From Haemaphysalis longicornis (Eukaryota > Arthropoda > Arachnida > Ixodida > Ixodidae), in NCBI GenBank assembly GCA_013339765.2, contig JABSTR010003212.1, forward strand, positions 1-64,000: DNA of 64,000 nt, given 5' to 3'. Position 1 is the first letter of the stretch; every line of letters begins with the position of its first letter. Positions 1 through 12,690 of the stretch are shown piece by piece. Made by a program: the position numbers and the translations under genes. A model generated the notes under the pieces. It worked only from the letters and a program-made list of their open reading frames with translations. It searched no databases and was not told the origin of the DNA.

Positions 1-3000
1 GCAAGAACTACCTAACCAGGAAGAGGTCACGGATGCTCTCTTATTTTAGAGGCAGCCGAGAGTAAAATGGGCAGGATACAAGCTGCACTTAGCAAATTTA
101 ATCTATTAGCACTCAAAACAGTTTGCCATCAGAAGTTTGTCGAAAAGTGTGTGCATGTGAAACCACCGGGCATCGAATCTTCAAGAAGGGGTTAGCCGAA
201 AATTCTTAAGCATGAGAATTCTTATTCTATTCTTATTTTTATGTACTATACTTCCTCTTCAATTTTTAGTTTTCTTACCCTGGTTCATGCTTGATTGCGC
301 CTGAGTCAACTTCAGAGGGTAATAATCTGACTGTCAATGTCTTGAGTATTCCATGTATTTTAGAGCGAAAGCTCTACTTCGGTACATCTTTCAAGATCAA
401 TTCTGTCATATCTACCTTCAGCTGCAGGCGCGCAAGGTGCGCCTTAACCGCTCACTCGGAGCACCGCATGTGCGGTATCGCGCTGCTCAATAGTGAAAAC
501 GATAATCGCCTTCGCCGGTTCTATATTACGCAGCACGGCTGTTACACCTGAGCGAGTGGTTCTGTGCGGGGAAACCACGTGAGTAGGCGATTACTCAATT
601 GCTTCTTCAACAGAGCTTGTTACCTTAGTCGCGCCATCAATACAACACCGGCTAGGTGGTCTGTGAGTGCCCATCGGACCATGCAAAATGATGAGCGGCA
701 ACATGGAGTATATATATAGGTAGATGGCTGGCTGCGCAAATTCTAAGCAAAGAATACCTCTCATGAAACACTGTGTGCAAAATATTTGCTTTCGCTAGGA
801 TCACATAAGTTTAGAAGCCTCTAACTGGAGTAACTTTAATGCCATTTGTGGATAGTATCTGTTGAATATTTGCGAACTTTGAACGTTGGTTAGAAACATT
901 ATTTTGGTTTAATTCGAATTCGTTGAATAAAGACTTAAACGCACATTTTATGCGTCCCCTGCGTGTTTCTCATTTCGCAAGTCGTAGCGTCCTCCCACCT
1001 CACATCTAACAACTGCGTCTCCTTAGAACATTTTCTTACGTCTTTGTTTTACTTTTCTCATTTCCCCAGCTCCATAGGTTCCGTTCATTTCTCTCACTCT
1101 TCACTATTTCAACTTTTGTGTAAACGGCTGAGGTACTCGTTACGCTAATAATGGAATGTTAAAGCTTACAGGTTATACGCACGTGTTTACGCAAGGCAGC
1201 TGTGTGTTTTCGTCGAAGCCTATCTTAGCAACAGGCAGTTACAATTATAATATTTTTCAACAATAACAGTAGTTTTGGGGGCCGTAAACGTCAGAAGGAA
1301 TACCTAGCATTTTAGTATAATTAAGAAGCGCACTAGAATGTCCGTAATTTCTTGTCAAAGCATGGGAGCAGCGGAAACCCGAGGGTAGTGGTCACGATAA
1401 AAAGAAATACCGAAGCATCGTGGGCGTCCTGTTCTTTGCATTACGAATTATGCAATTTGTGCTTTCAACCCCCCCCCCCTATTTTCAAACACCAACGAAC
1501 AAGCCCTGTCGCAACCCCTTGCACACGTATCTTCATGCTTAATGGTCATGTCCAATTAACTCTGACAAACAAAGCATTCTTCATATGAAGCTGGCAATTA
1601 ATTATAGGCAACCACTGTTCCAAACCCGAATAGGTACGTTTTATATACATCGGTGCTTTATTTGCTTTTCATATGGCACTCGGAGGACTTAACCCATGTG
1701 CATTATGTCAAACTCGCTGGGAACTTGCTCCTTGTAGCACCGTTCCTGCCCTTATAATACTGTCTTCCAAGAGGAAAGCAAAAATTAGCAAGAAGCTAAA
1801 ATAATGACAATAAAACAATTACTAACAGCGATAATTGGTTTGAAAGAAAGAAGTGACAAATAACCTGGAAAGCTCGCGTTCGTGTGTAGTTCTTGTAGAC
1901 TCAAAACGACTCTGACAATACTCACTAGTGGGAAGAGGGGCAAGTAAATAAATTGAGTGGGGAAAAAAATCAGATAAACTTTATTCAGGAAGCACAGAAC
2001 GCCCTTGGCTTCCAGAATGTAAGTGGGCTGCGCATGCACCACGCCACTGTCATTCCATGAGTGTAACCTAGTTACCGTGAGTATAGTGGTAGAATTCGTT
2101 GAGGAATTTATTTGGCAAACCTTCATAGCTATAACTTGCACGGTGAGCGTTCGAGACGTTTCAGTTTCTTTGGCACTTCGTTAGAGCCAACATTATGAAC
2201 CTCTAACAAAGTTGAAAATATGAATAACAAATACCACTAAGGCGAATCGGCCGTTTGCGTCTGCCGTCATCGTGAAAAGCACGTGCGTGAATTATGAAAT
2301 TGCAGTTTGACTTTGGCTTGCAACGGCAGTCAAAGTTTTACCTTACCGAATGAGTATAAGAGCTAAATCACGCAATAACTGCTGTCGGAGCCTCTCAGCC
2401 GACTCAAAGATTTCTGTTTTCTTCGACGTGCACGTACAAAAGTACTTTTCGTCATTCAGTGTTTATGCTACGGCTTTAACATTCGAGTTTCTGGAACAAA
2501 TAGGCGTTCGAAGATTTCGTAAAATTGAGGAGATTTTGGTACATTGTTGTAGTTTTCGCAATGGGTTTTCAAAACATCGGAGTACTTTGTTCTGCAGTAC
2601 GAAAAAAAACCGCGCCACCTCCTCTAACGCGACACCTGGGGAGGGCAAAGCATGCGGGATATAAGTTAATACAGACTTCTTGGCGTTTCTGCCCACGGTG
2701 ATGAAACCTTAGGGGGTAGAACCATACTGATTTACTTTACTGTAAAATTCTGGCGCCTTTGAAGCATGAAGCGTTGTGTCGCCAGACGTTCCAAAATGAC
2801 AATCCCGGTGTGTTCCTTTACTACGGGTAATGTTTTAGTGTGAGCAGTTGAAAAAAGAGTGTCCCCTTGTTTTAGTTCCGAGACTTCTAGAAACGACGGC
2901 GATGACAGGAGACACTGACAACCCCAGCCCCTAAGGAGCTTCGCCCATAATATAGGAGTAGAATGTCTGAACCGCCAGATGCTTGTCTATATCACACAAA

Positions 3001-6000
3001 TGCTTCCATCAAGCGATACCGTCTACGTCACATGCAGGTCAAGAGGTTTCAACAGCCAGCAACGTTTTCCTAAAACGCGACGTGAAACAATAAAAAGGGG
3101 CCCATTTGAATGTTGGTAGCAAAACTGTTTGCCTTGCCGCCTGCCGCTATCTTCCCACCGAGATCCAGCTATGTCGGCTGGCAAGCCAGTAGGAGCGTGG
3201 GGAACAACCCAGGGCTGGAGAACTTCTTAATAAAAATGCCTTAATATTAAAAAAAGCTCGTTCAAAAGCCTTCTTATTAAAAGTATTTTAAAAAGCCTTC
3301 ATCCTGGTCTCTGCAATTCAAGCCTACTTATAGAAATAGAAAAATATGCACACTATACATTTGAGGACTAGAATGCCCTACTAATCCATTCAAGAGGGGC
3401 AAAATTGGACAAAAGAAATCTCTTAAACAGTGAGAAAAACATAGCTTAGGTGTCAATTATATTCAAGGCCGCATACGTAGTTTTTAAGTGCGATAAAAAT
3501 GGAATGTTATTAATATTGCGTTTGTTGGCAAATTCTGCCAATTAGGCGTTCTTTCTCTATTGTAAGAGCATTTTGCGCACCTATTAAGTTAGACCTTCTT
3601 CATCACAACAAAGCGGCTGATGATTATAGTGTTTTTAAGTGTCTGTCATGAAAGAACCGTTCCACAGCATCGTTACCTGCACGTTCATAGACTTATTCAT
3701 TTACGCCTTGAAAATCAAATTTCAGCAAACACACTCCGAATAAATGTACTTCTGTATACTGGTTTTCCGACACGTGTGCAGACATAACCGGAAAAAAACT
3801 GGTGCGTGGTTTCAGCAGCACACGATGCAGTCAAGCGCTTCAGCGTGTGCACTTTAGGCACAGTTTTAATGAATGGGGCAAATGTACCTGCAGTATGTAG
3901 CATCGCATTTAAGTTTTATGCCCGTTATTTGAGAGGAACATCAGTTTTTGTTATTTACTATCAGATAGCAAAGTCCAGTCGTATCAAAATGCGAGAAAGG
4001 TAAACTCTCAAAAATTTCGTCGAGACTTCTACTGATTATGCGAAAATTATGCGTAGCGAGATGTGAAGCGTTTATAACCCTTGTTTTCTACGAATTGCCC
4101 AGAAGGGTAGCCAAAATGCACGTCAGTTTCGCATGAAAAATATTTCTCCTATAAGAAACAAGATGTCCTTTAGCTGCTACAGTTCCTGAATAGCGTGGTA
4201 TTCCAGGAATGCTACGCATGCTTTTATATCGCTGATTTTTACTATTGTACTGAGAATACATGCCTTCCTATATGCCTTAGCACGACAGGAGTTTTTACCG
4301 CGAAACAAAAAATATGCAGCAGCCGGTCATACCAGGAGAACTGACGTGCATATACAAAATAAGTGTGTAAGAGTAATTACTATATTATGTCGACAGATTT
4401 TGAGAAACACTGAAGGGCAGTAGGATATAAAAAATTGTATTCCAGTTTCCATGAAACAGGAAAAGATTCAGTATAAGGTTTTCTAAAATGTGGTAGCAAA
4501 CGAAAACTGAAGCGTAGTAGTAGATTATTTACAAACCTTGCTACCCATTGTTTACTGGTCTCAGTAGGTGGTATTTGACGAAAAGGTGCACCCGCCAGAT
4601 GGACTAATTTTGAGACTGTTTCTCTTAAGCGGAGGGAGAAGGTTAAGTAAGAGATAACGTTTTGACTTTGAATATCAGATTACATACTAGTATAGAAAAT
4701 ACAAAAATACCAGACATAAGATTCAGATGTCTATGAAGGATTTCTAAACTGAAACCAACGTCCAACGCTTCACAACCCACATCACACAAAGCCGATAGTT
4801 CTACAAATACAAATAGGCCACACTTGTGGTTTCTATTTTCGTGCATGCAAGATATATTGGTGGCGCAGAAGGTAAGAGTATTATGGATGAGGTAATGGGT
4901 AGTCCTCCCTTGTATGAAATCGGCGAAAGTACATGGGTCACTTACTGTGGTCCACAGCACATGACGCATTATTTTTAGCTTCATCTGTAATAAAATTTCT
5001 TCGTCTTCAAAACAGAAAGTGGCCGAGTGCAGTTCACCGATGCGGAGACATGATTTGACCTCTTCGGTGTAGGCCTGTTCTTGATGTAGGCCCCTGGTGT
5101 ACAGAATCATGTTTCGAGTTCACTGTACCAAAGATAATAGATTAATATTTTGCCAGATAATGCTGACGGTATAGAAAGAAGACACTGCTCAAGGCTGGTA
5201 AAAATAAAGATGTCCGCACCCACAAATATCTTCAACAGTACTAACTTCCGCTCTCAAGTTTCGAACATCTCCTCTTGGCCTTGCCGGGCCACGCTGGTGC
5301 CAGGTGTATGCTCGTAAAAGTTCAGCGATCGCATTCGCTAGTTATAAATATAAGCCTGCCTCTTTAAACAGCATATCCTTTGCAGTCAGGCCTTACCTTC
5401 TTCCAAACACTGTAGTTCAACTTGTTTGTTTACACTTCCCTATATCATTGATTGAGCCTAAGATCTAGTTATCCTTCTCAACATAAATATAATTCACTTT
5501 AGTTGGTTAGTCATGATGAGCGCCATAGATAATTAGACTGATGACGTAACCATTGTCCCATTTACCAAAACAATAGGTGTCAGGAAGCATTAGAACAGGA
5601 TGTATTTTTGTAGCGCTACATAACATCGTGGTATCCATGTCGTAAACAAACCTACGACAAATGTATAGTAATGTACTCAACCATGAAAGGCGAAACTTGG
5701 ATTAAAGTGCAGCATTTGGACCAGTACATTCGCCCATAGCAATAAAAGCCATAAACGCCGCTCAAAGCTACGTTCACGTGGCAACGATAGAGTGCATTTA
5801 CCAAAAATGTTTATGATGAATTGGTACTATAAACATGCATGTCTTCAGTCATTAGAGGCGTTATCTTAGAGACGCGCTTTCAAAGAAACAACTAGCAGGC
5901 AATCTGTGCGCGGGCTTTACATTGATATTTTTTGAGAGCTCCAAATGACACGAGTATGTGATATATAAGGTAGTTTCTGGTTGAGGGAACATTTTTTTTT

Positions 6001-7120
6001 CTTTTTAAGCGAATGGGAAGAGGGAATGCAACTGATGTCATTTCGGAATAAAATGAACTCACTCTCGTCGGGATGAAGTTGACGACAAATCAATCAAATA
6101 TTATAGTAAATGACGCGCAAATGGCATCATTTTAACATCAGTCATTTCTTACGGGAAAAAGTCACTGAATTTTACAATGTTAGATTAGTACGCATCAAAA
6201 ACCACACCAGCAGAAATAAATTAGGGGCAAAAAAAATATTGGCTTCGTTGTGCCCGTATGTCCTCAAGAAACATTTTGTAACAAAGACTGGGCAAGCACT
6301 CTCACCACAATGGTGGAATGTACCCAATGCACAAGCAAGAGATCGTGCAGCTTGCACTGCTTGCGCAATGCAAGACAAACAGCTGAAACGGTAGCGTCTA
6401 TCTCTCTCTTTTCGTGGGGGGCCCGTTATTTCCACCTCGGATGAATTTCCAAACCTGCTGCTGTAAGCCCTCGATGGCGAGCAGGCCCGGATCGCTCAGT
6501 GCGCAGCCTTTACAAATCGCGCCCCAAGTGGCACGCGCTAGAATCCATGACCACCACATTTGCGAACTCGGCGTCTCCACCGCGGGTGCGGCGTCTGAGC
6601 CCCACAGTTCACCAGTGAGCGCATGTGAACTGGCGAGGAGAATGCATGCAGGAGACAATGCAAGAACGAAATCGCACTGAAGACGGTTTCGTAACGCCAC
6701 GGACCGAGGTTACTTTCCGATCGAGGATGCGTTTTTCCCCCGGTTCGCCTGTTTGTGTTATGCGGCGGCCGTCTTTTAATTGTTTTTTGTTGTGCCTAAT
6801 TGGGGTCTAGGGCTATCGCTTTTTGAGTGCCTAATTATAATTTCCTAACCTCCGAAGTGCATTTGGGCCTTTACTTTTCGTATCGTACTACGGAAGCTGG
6901 GAAGGTGAGATGCAATGGTTTTTGCAGGCTATGGGCGCCTAATTTCATTGTTTGGATTATTTTTCTGCTCCAAAGTTAACTTATGTGGCAGTAGGGCTTA
7001 TCAGAATTCTTATCTGGCGGGTTCTCTTTGTAGCCGTTGCGCACTGTGTGCCGAAAGAACCATTTTTTCATTCACATTCGCGGCCGCTATTCTTCTTCCC
7101 CGCCGCTGCTAACACCGTTC
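1..7120. other. Unassigned AT-rich DNA
   Basis: I see no gene here that I can support. ORFs are short, lie in all frames and match no family I know. The longest (4643-5110, minus, 155 codons) has no recognisable domain or splice context. A run of 11 C lies at 1469-1479. A somewhat GC-richer patch at about 6400-6760 has overlapping ORFs on both strands, which is more typical of base composition than of a gene. Confidence 0.5.
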
Positions 7121-7125
7121 ACACT

Positions 7126-7215
7126 GGTCTTTGGGGATACCCAGTGGTTAGGTGGCCGTTCTAACGGTGTAAAGGCTCCGGGTTTGATTCCCGAATACTC
7201 ACCCACCCCACTATT
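7126..7215 (+). mobile_element. Possible tRNA-like SINE head
   Basis: The stretch holds a TGGTTAGGTGGC segment resembling a pol III A box (near 7144) and GGGTTTGATTCCCG (7183-7196), a good B box that forms a T-arm-like hairpin. The anticodon and acceptor arms do not fold properly, so this is not a functional tRNA. A degenerate tRNA-derived SINE head is the best reading, but no SINE body was recognised downstream. Confidence 0.3.
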
Positions 7216-9725
7216 TTCGTAAGGCAAGCACGTTTAACACCTGCTCGTAGGCTCCCTGCCTCCTCGCCTCTTTCCCTCACAGTTCGTAGCCTGGCATTCT
7301 TCCAATAACTAGTTCGCCTATGATAGTAGTTTTCTGTTAACGCTGCATGAGAGAACTATAAGCGTAAACAGTTCGGCTACTCTAAGTGCAATTTATGAAC
7401 GAGAGGCGCTTGACCCACTACGATTTAAAAACGTAAACGGGGGATCCTAAAGAACCATTGAAAGAAAAATTATCTAGTCATCGCTTATCGCCGACTGGGA
7501 CGACGAAAAATGTCTTGCCGTTCGTGACTGCGTAGCCCGCTCACGCGATCACTTTTAGGCTCCTCCCAATGGAGCGGATCACCAGCAGAGGCTCCAGGCA
7601 AGAAAATGGGCTTTCTTTCGCGTAGATATTCGCTGGTCAAGCGGTGTGATAACCTGTTTTAGAGAAGAAACGGGTGCATGTTTACGCGCTGGTTTTGTAG
7701 TAGCAACCCAGTGGACTAACACGGGGCGGCAGCGGGATCTAGAGTAATATCGCCAATCCGAGCTGTCGTCGGCTGGTTTTTCCGTGCGCGTGGACGCGCC
7801 GCCATTCAGGATCATCCGTCGATATTTAGCAATGTCTCATATCTTTCAGCCTCTGGCGGTCATAATGTGAGTCCTCCTTTCGGAATAGTTAATTATCACC
7901 TATAGTCGTGAGTTCGCAAAAAAAATGATGGTGTAACTAATTCGGGCAGAATCTCTCTGAATGATGCGTAGTTGAGCCGCAGTATACTTCCACATTTTTG
8001 CAGTTTCTGATAATCGGCAATATAGGACTTTTTCGGAGACGCAGAAATGCAGGTATGAAAATCTGTTTACTGTAGAGAAGGGTAACACAGAAAAGTCTCA
8101 TGAAAAAACGTATTTGGAAAGCGCAAAGAAGTATAAAAGTCTAAGGGGTAGGCGTTTGTGTTGCGGTGTTAGTTAGTACCAATTTTTCTAACAATATTAA
8201 TACAAAATCAATATTCACAAGATATACTCTTTGACCCTTTGTATCCGCAAATGGAAGCGCACAAGAAAGGAGTGTTTTAAGGTAGTTCGCGGTACAAACT
8301 GAAAATATTTATTTCTACCCATTAGAGGGCGCAGTAGGTATGCAATGAAGCAACACTGCAGCCCCCCATTCCCAGTATGTGCGGATTAGAACACGTTTGA
8401 GGAAGGAGTTGCGGATAAGCGCAATAAACAGAATAGCAGCCATGGTTTTTGCGACGACAGCAGATATAACAATCAGTACGAAGTATTTCAAACGTATACA
8501 AATATACCAGAATTCTTTTCAAGATAGGTGTCGCGTCGATACTTTTGAACAGCATTAATTTTTGGGCGTTTAGTTTTAAAAGAGGGCTGCCTTTTATATA
8601 AGGGCATTCGAAACCACATATTCACAGTGGGTAGTGTACTTCTCAAACATATATGTTTTGTTGCAAAACGTTTATAAGGTGTTCGCCTTGCGGCGGAAAT
8701 ATAAATTACGCCCCGCGTGAGCTTATGAGAATCCGGTTACTCAGTATAATCCATGATGCACGAGAATTCTCCTTGTTCGTTGACTTCGCGTTAACAGACA
8801 GGGAGCGGTAATTGTAGTATTCAAACTTTGGTGTGCGCCTGACATTGCAGTACAATTTAGGCGCCATCGGGTCTACATTTCTATATACAAACACGCTTTC
8901 AACAGCAATAAAATTTGTTTACCTCTCTCTTTTAGTGTTAGAGGCGGCGGGCGTCACCGTACCATCCCTATAAAGATGCCTGCATATCACGCCCCAAACG
9001 CGAGCCCAGGTTTGTGTTACCAAGGTCCCCACTTCTTTTGTCAAGATGGATAATCCAGGTGTGAGATGGAGGTGGCAAAAAAAAGGTTATAATACGGGAC
9101 CACCCATTACGAAAACATAAGAGAGGGAGATATAGGTTGAGGTGACACGCTCTATTACAAATATGAAAATATCAGAACCTAACTTATCAACGCTTGCTGG
9201 ACGTTGCACCTTCCCAGAACTGGGTGTAGACCACCCAGCTGCGAAGAGTACGTGATTTACAGCCCCCATAATTTTTTTCAGTACTGCGAACCTTGTCGGG
9301 ATGGCGGAAATACTGTTAATATTCTGTTTTTTCTTGATATACCGTGCTCGAACTGGTCACCTGTTTGCGATGTGTTTCAGAAATAAAGTCAATACCTTTA
9401 GTTTTTTGTTGCAGTTTCTTCGAAAAGGCCGTTATTGCGAGTTATTCCCAGAATATTTTTTCAGCAGCCTGTTTCGGTGCTCGTATGTCTGAGAAATCAT
9501 TTGTGGGTTTAAAGTTCATGCTGTGACTCAAGACATACTATAGATTATGGAAGACATTTGTATTAGAGATTCAATTTTGATTATGAAGTATACACCATTG
9601 GGAGGGGTGCCTCTGCCAAAAAGATTTATTCGCTGGGTGCAGTGCTTTTGTGCACAGAATAAACATTATGCATGTTTGAATTACACACATTCGCCATGAA
9701 GGCTGTTTTGCCGGGCTGCCTTTAG
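7216..9725. other. Unassigned DNA
   Basis: Nothing recognisable was found. Short ORFs on both strands lack domains, signal peptides with donors, or other coding hints. Confidence 0.5.
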
Positions 9726-9943
9726 ACGTGCTTGTTAAGGTAAGTTGCGCTTGTTGTGATCACAGATACGGACACACACAAAAAAAGTACCCTTTCTCGT
9801 AAAAAAGCCGCACTAACAACCGCTTTTAATTAAAGCAGTTTGCTTTTAAATCAGTTGGTAGTCCACCATCTTCTCGTGAAAGTGTATGGTTTTTTGTCCG
9901 TCTCTATGATCACAACAAGCGCAACTTACCTTTACAAGCATGT
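9726..9943. mobile_element. MITE-like inverted-repeat element
   Basis: The left arm (from 9726) and the reverse complement of the right arm (ending 9943) share TGCTTGTTAAGGTAAGTT and TGCTTGTAAAGGTAAGTT, and stay nearly identical through GCGCTTGTTGTGATCA and a GACGGACA or TACGGACA block. Arm similarity extends about 70 bp. The centre is AT-rich with small internal palindromes such as GCTTTTAATTAAAGC. No ORF fits inside, so it is non-autonomous. I could not identify a target-site duplication and do not recognise the superfamily. It could also be the terminal part of a retroelement arranged as a foldback. Confidence 0.7.
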
Positions 9944-10890
9944 TACCCCAACTAGGCCGATATCAAGCTTTACTGTCTTTAGACGCTAGAATGGGTGGTA
10001 CAGGACACATTGATGGAAGTGTTCAGTGTGTTTTTATTTTCGGCACAGAGGGGAGTTTTGTTCATCTGGCTATCCTTTCATCAAACTTGTCATGGAGGTT
10101 GCGGTTTTAATGGTGTCTTTCACACTGAATGAAGTTGCCGGCGAACTCGAATATATGTGAAAAAGGAAGGTACGAGCTGTGATTCATTTAGGATATCAAA
10201 AGAGGATACAGGGACAACCACAACATCACGTAATTTTTGAGGCAATCCGTTCCTGAAACGTGGTTCCACGCTGTTTTTTCAAATTTCGCGTCTTCTCAGT
10301 GCAGTCTCCACGTGCACTATCAAGAAATTCCCACTTCTATCAAATGTACTCGCGGACCAAGCAGAAATTTAATAAGTCCTATATCTCCCTTACAAAGAGC
10401 CCAATGTTCGAGCTAAGGGTGGCTTTGTTCGATGCGTTCGCTATAGTAGTGGAATTTCTAGATTCTCTGGGACGCTGGCAAAATTGAGGACGACGTGGAA
10501 TGGAAGGGATCAGCGGTCTTTACTTCTGCACCAACCCACACAATCCCGACAAGGTGGCTGGCGTTGCTGTCAGGCGTGTTTTTTGGCACTTAGGCAAAAA
10601 CAAATACGGCGAGGTTTTTGGATAGTCACTTAAGAGGAGAGGTCCGCGATCATGTAAACTGATTAATTCACCTTTGGTAATGAGAATCAATGTAAAAAAC
10701 ATACCGCTGAACAAATGTGGCAACGAGAGAAGATGTGCATGTGTCTGATATTTGGTTTTTAATTTTAGTTTTCTCGCGGATTGCATGTAATAATTGGTGA
10801 TTTCAATTTTAAACTCTTAAACTTGTCGTGTAAATGAAACTGTACACTCATCTCTTTAGAAAGAACAATACCTGCCGTTAGGGAAGTTCT
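9944..10890. other. Unassigned DNA
   Basis: No supported feature. The ORFs at 10260-10487 and 10520-10786 (minus) are short and have no recognisable content. Confidence 0.5.
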
Positions 10891-10894
10891 GGTT

Positions 10895-11100
10895 TCAACC
10901 CACTCCCATTTCATCCTTCCCGCTTATTCTCTCCCGTTCCAAACAGGCGCAAAACGCCCTTCTCTTTTCGCCCTTTCCCATTTCGCCTGTTATGAATTGA
11001 ATCCATTCCCATTTGCACCCTCTTGGTTGTTCCGTGCCGCTTCAACCCGGTAGAAAACGCCCTTTCCGGTTCGCATTTTCCCATTTAGCCCCGTCCGGAA
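10895..11100. repeat. Degenerate C-rich minisatellite array
   Basis: The plus strand repeats variants of CCCATTTCGCCCTTTCCC and AAAACGCCC over about 200 bp. The spacing is irregular and the copies are diverged. The same motif family occurs on the opposite strand at 12541-12690. Confidence 0.6.
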
Positions 11101-12540
11101 TAACGCACCTAGTTCCTACTCGAGTGACTCGGCCCGAGGCGTTGCAATTTTTGAAATTAACCGTCTGATTAACTCCTGATGTTTTGAGTTACTTCCGACG
11201 GCACCGAAAGTTAAAAATTACTTGCGTCAGCCGTAACCTGAAAATTAAATTGAAGTTACTTCAAACGTATTTCACTGTAAAAAAGACTAAATATACAGAT
11301 GCCCTATGAACCTGCAACCTTTTTGCAATGGTTCATTGTACGATACGTGGCGCCACTTAAAAAGCAACACGCATGTGGCTGCGTTACGTCCGACCTGGTA
11401 CAGCGTATCAGCTGAAACCATACCATTCCGTCTGCTTCTACATTGGTCGGGCGGTCTGGAACGTGTTTGCTCTCATGCGTACTCGTGGCAGCCGTGACGG
11501 TTCCAGTCCCTACGGTTGCACATACGAATGCAGGTGCACTAAAATGCAACCGACACAAAAAAAAGAGGACGAGAATTAGCAAAATAGAACCTTTCCGTGG
11601 TCGCAGTGCCAGTTTGTAGCGTCCGTGGCTCTTCCCGAGAATGAAGTTGGGTGTTATAAAAAATGCAACAGTTAAATTATTAAGGGGCACTACAGGGCTA
11701 CGGTTTTATTTCTGCGAGGAAAAAAATCTCGCGAAATACTATAAGTTACCAGATCTAGCTAACTACAGAAAAAAAGTACTTTATGAAACCGGTAACTGTT
11801 ATGGGCTAAGCCAGTGGTACGATCATTTTTAATGTTTTGCTAACGCCCACTTTATAAGAAATATCTGTAAAAAGAAGGGCCATTGAAGTGCTAAAGGAGA
11901 CATTTTTGCTCGGGGAAAATAGTTCGCACACATTTTCAATCCAGGCGTTAAGAACACCCCAAGCTGTACTCTCTTGTTTGTATTTTTACAGATAATACTG
12001 AGGCGGGCCCAGAGTACGCGGAAAAAGCAAAAGCATAGAGAGTTTTAGCATATCGTTACTGTTTTTTCGTTACCGTTTACCGTGTTACCGGGAGCCGGAG
12101 TTTCCGTATGCCGCTGAAAACAGTGGGACACGTTTTAGCACACCGTTTGCGGATCGTATTCCGGCCGGGGCGGTGCAAGTAGCGACATCTGATGAATTAG
12201 TCTCAAAGCAAATTACGCTTAATTTTGTGTCTCATATGCATTTGCTTTCGTTTAAAGTGGCTTGAATATTTCACTTTTCGGGTGAAGCGCTCACAATAAC
12301 TGTTGTTTTGAGAATACCCTGGCCATATTCTGTAGAGCATTAAAAAGAAAACGAATTAGTGGCGGCATCTACCGAGTAGAGTTAGAGTCAAAATAAAATA
12401 GAATTTGCCCAGCGCGATATATTTTGGCAATAAATGAGTAAACTATGTGGTAGTCATTACTCAGTAACCTACACTACCTAGTCCTGCACAATTTTAGAGG
12501 TCTAGAAGCGCACTACGAGTTAAGAAACTTCTCTGAACTA
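11101..12540. other. Unassigned DNA between two opposed minisatellite arrays
   Basis: No gene supported. Around 12050-12180 there is a run of TTACCGTTTACCGTGTTACCG, a short degenerate TACCG-type repeat. Since the arrays on both sides are related and inverted, the whole 10.9-12.7 kb block may be one foldback unit. Confidence 0.4.
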
Positions 12541-12690
12541 TTGAGGCGGGCGTTTTGGGAACGGGTTGAAACAGAAAATGGTCTAACGGGAAGGGACGTT
12601 TCGGAACGGGCGCAAACGGGACGGGCCAAACGGGAAGGGCGTTTGGGAATGGGTTCAAGCGGGACGTGTTCAAAACGGCGAATGGGTTGT
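12541..12690. repeat. Degenerate G-rich minisatellite array, inverted copy
   Basis: The plus strand repeats GGGAACGGG, AAACGGGACGGG and AACGGGAAGGGCG variants. It is the reverse complement of the motif family at 10895-11100. Confidence 0.65.

Noticed and set aside
4643..5110. 155-codon minus-strand ORF, longest in the first 10 kb
   Set aside because: No domain, no signal peptide and no plausible splice context; length is possible by chance in 64 kb.
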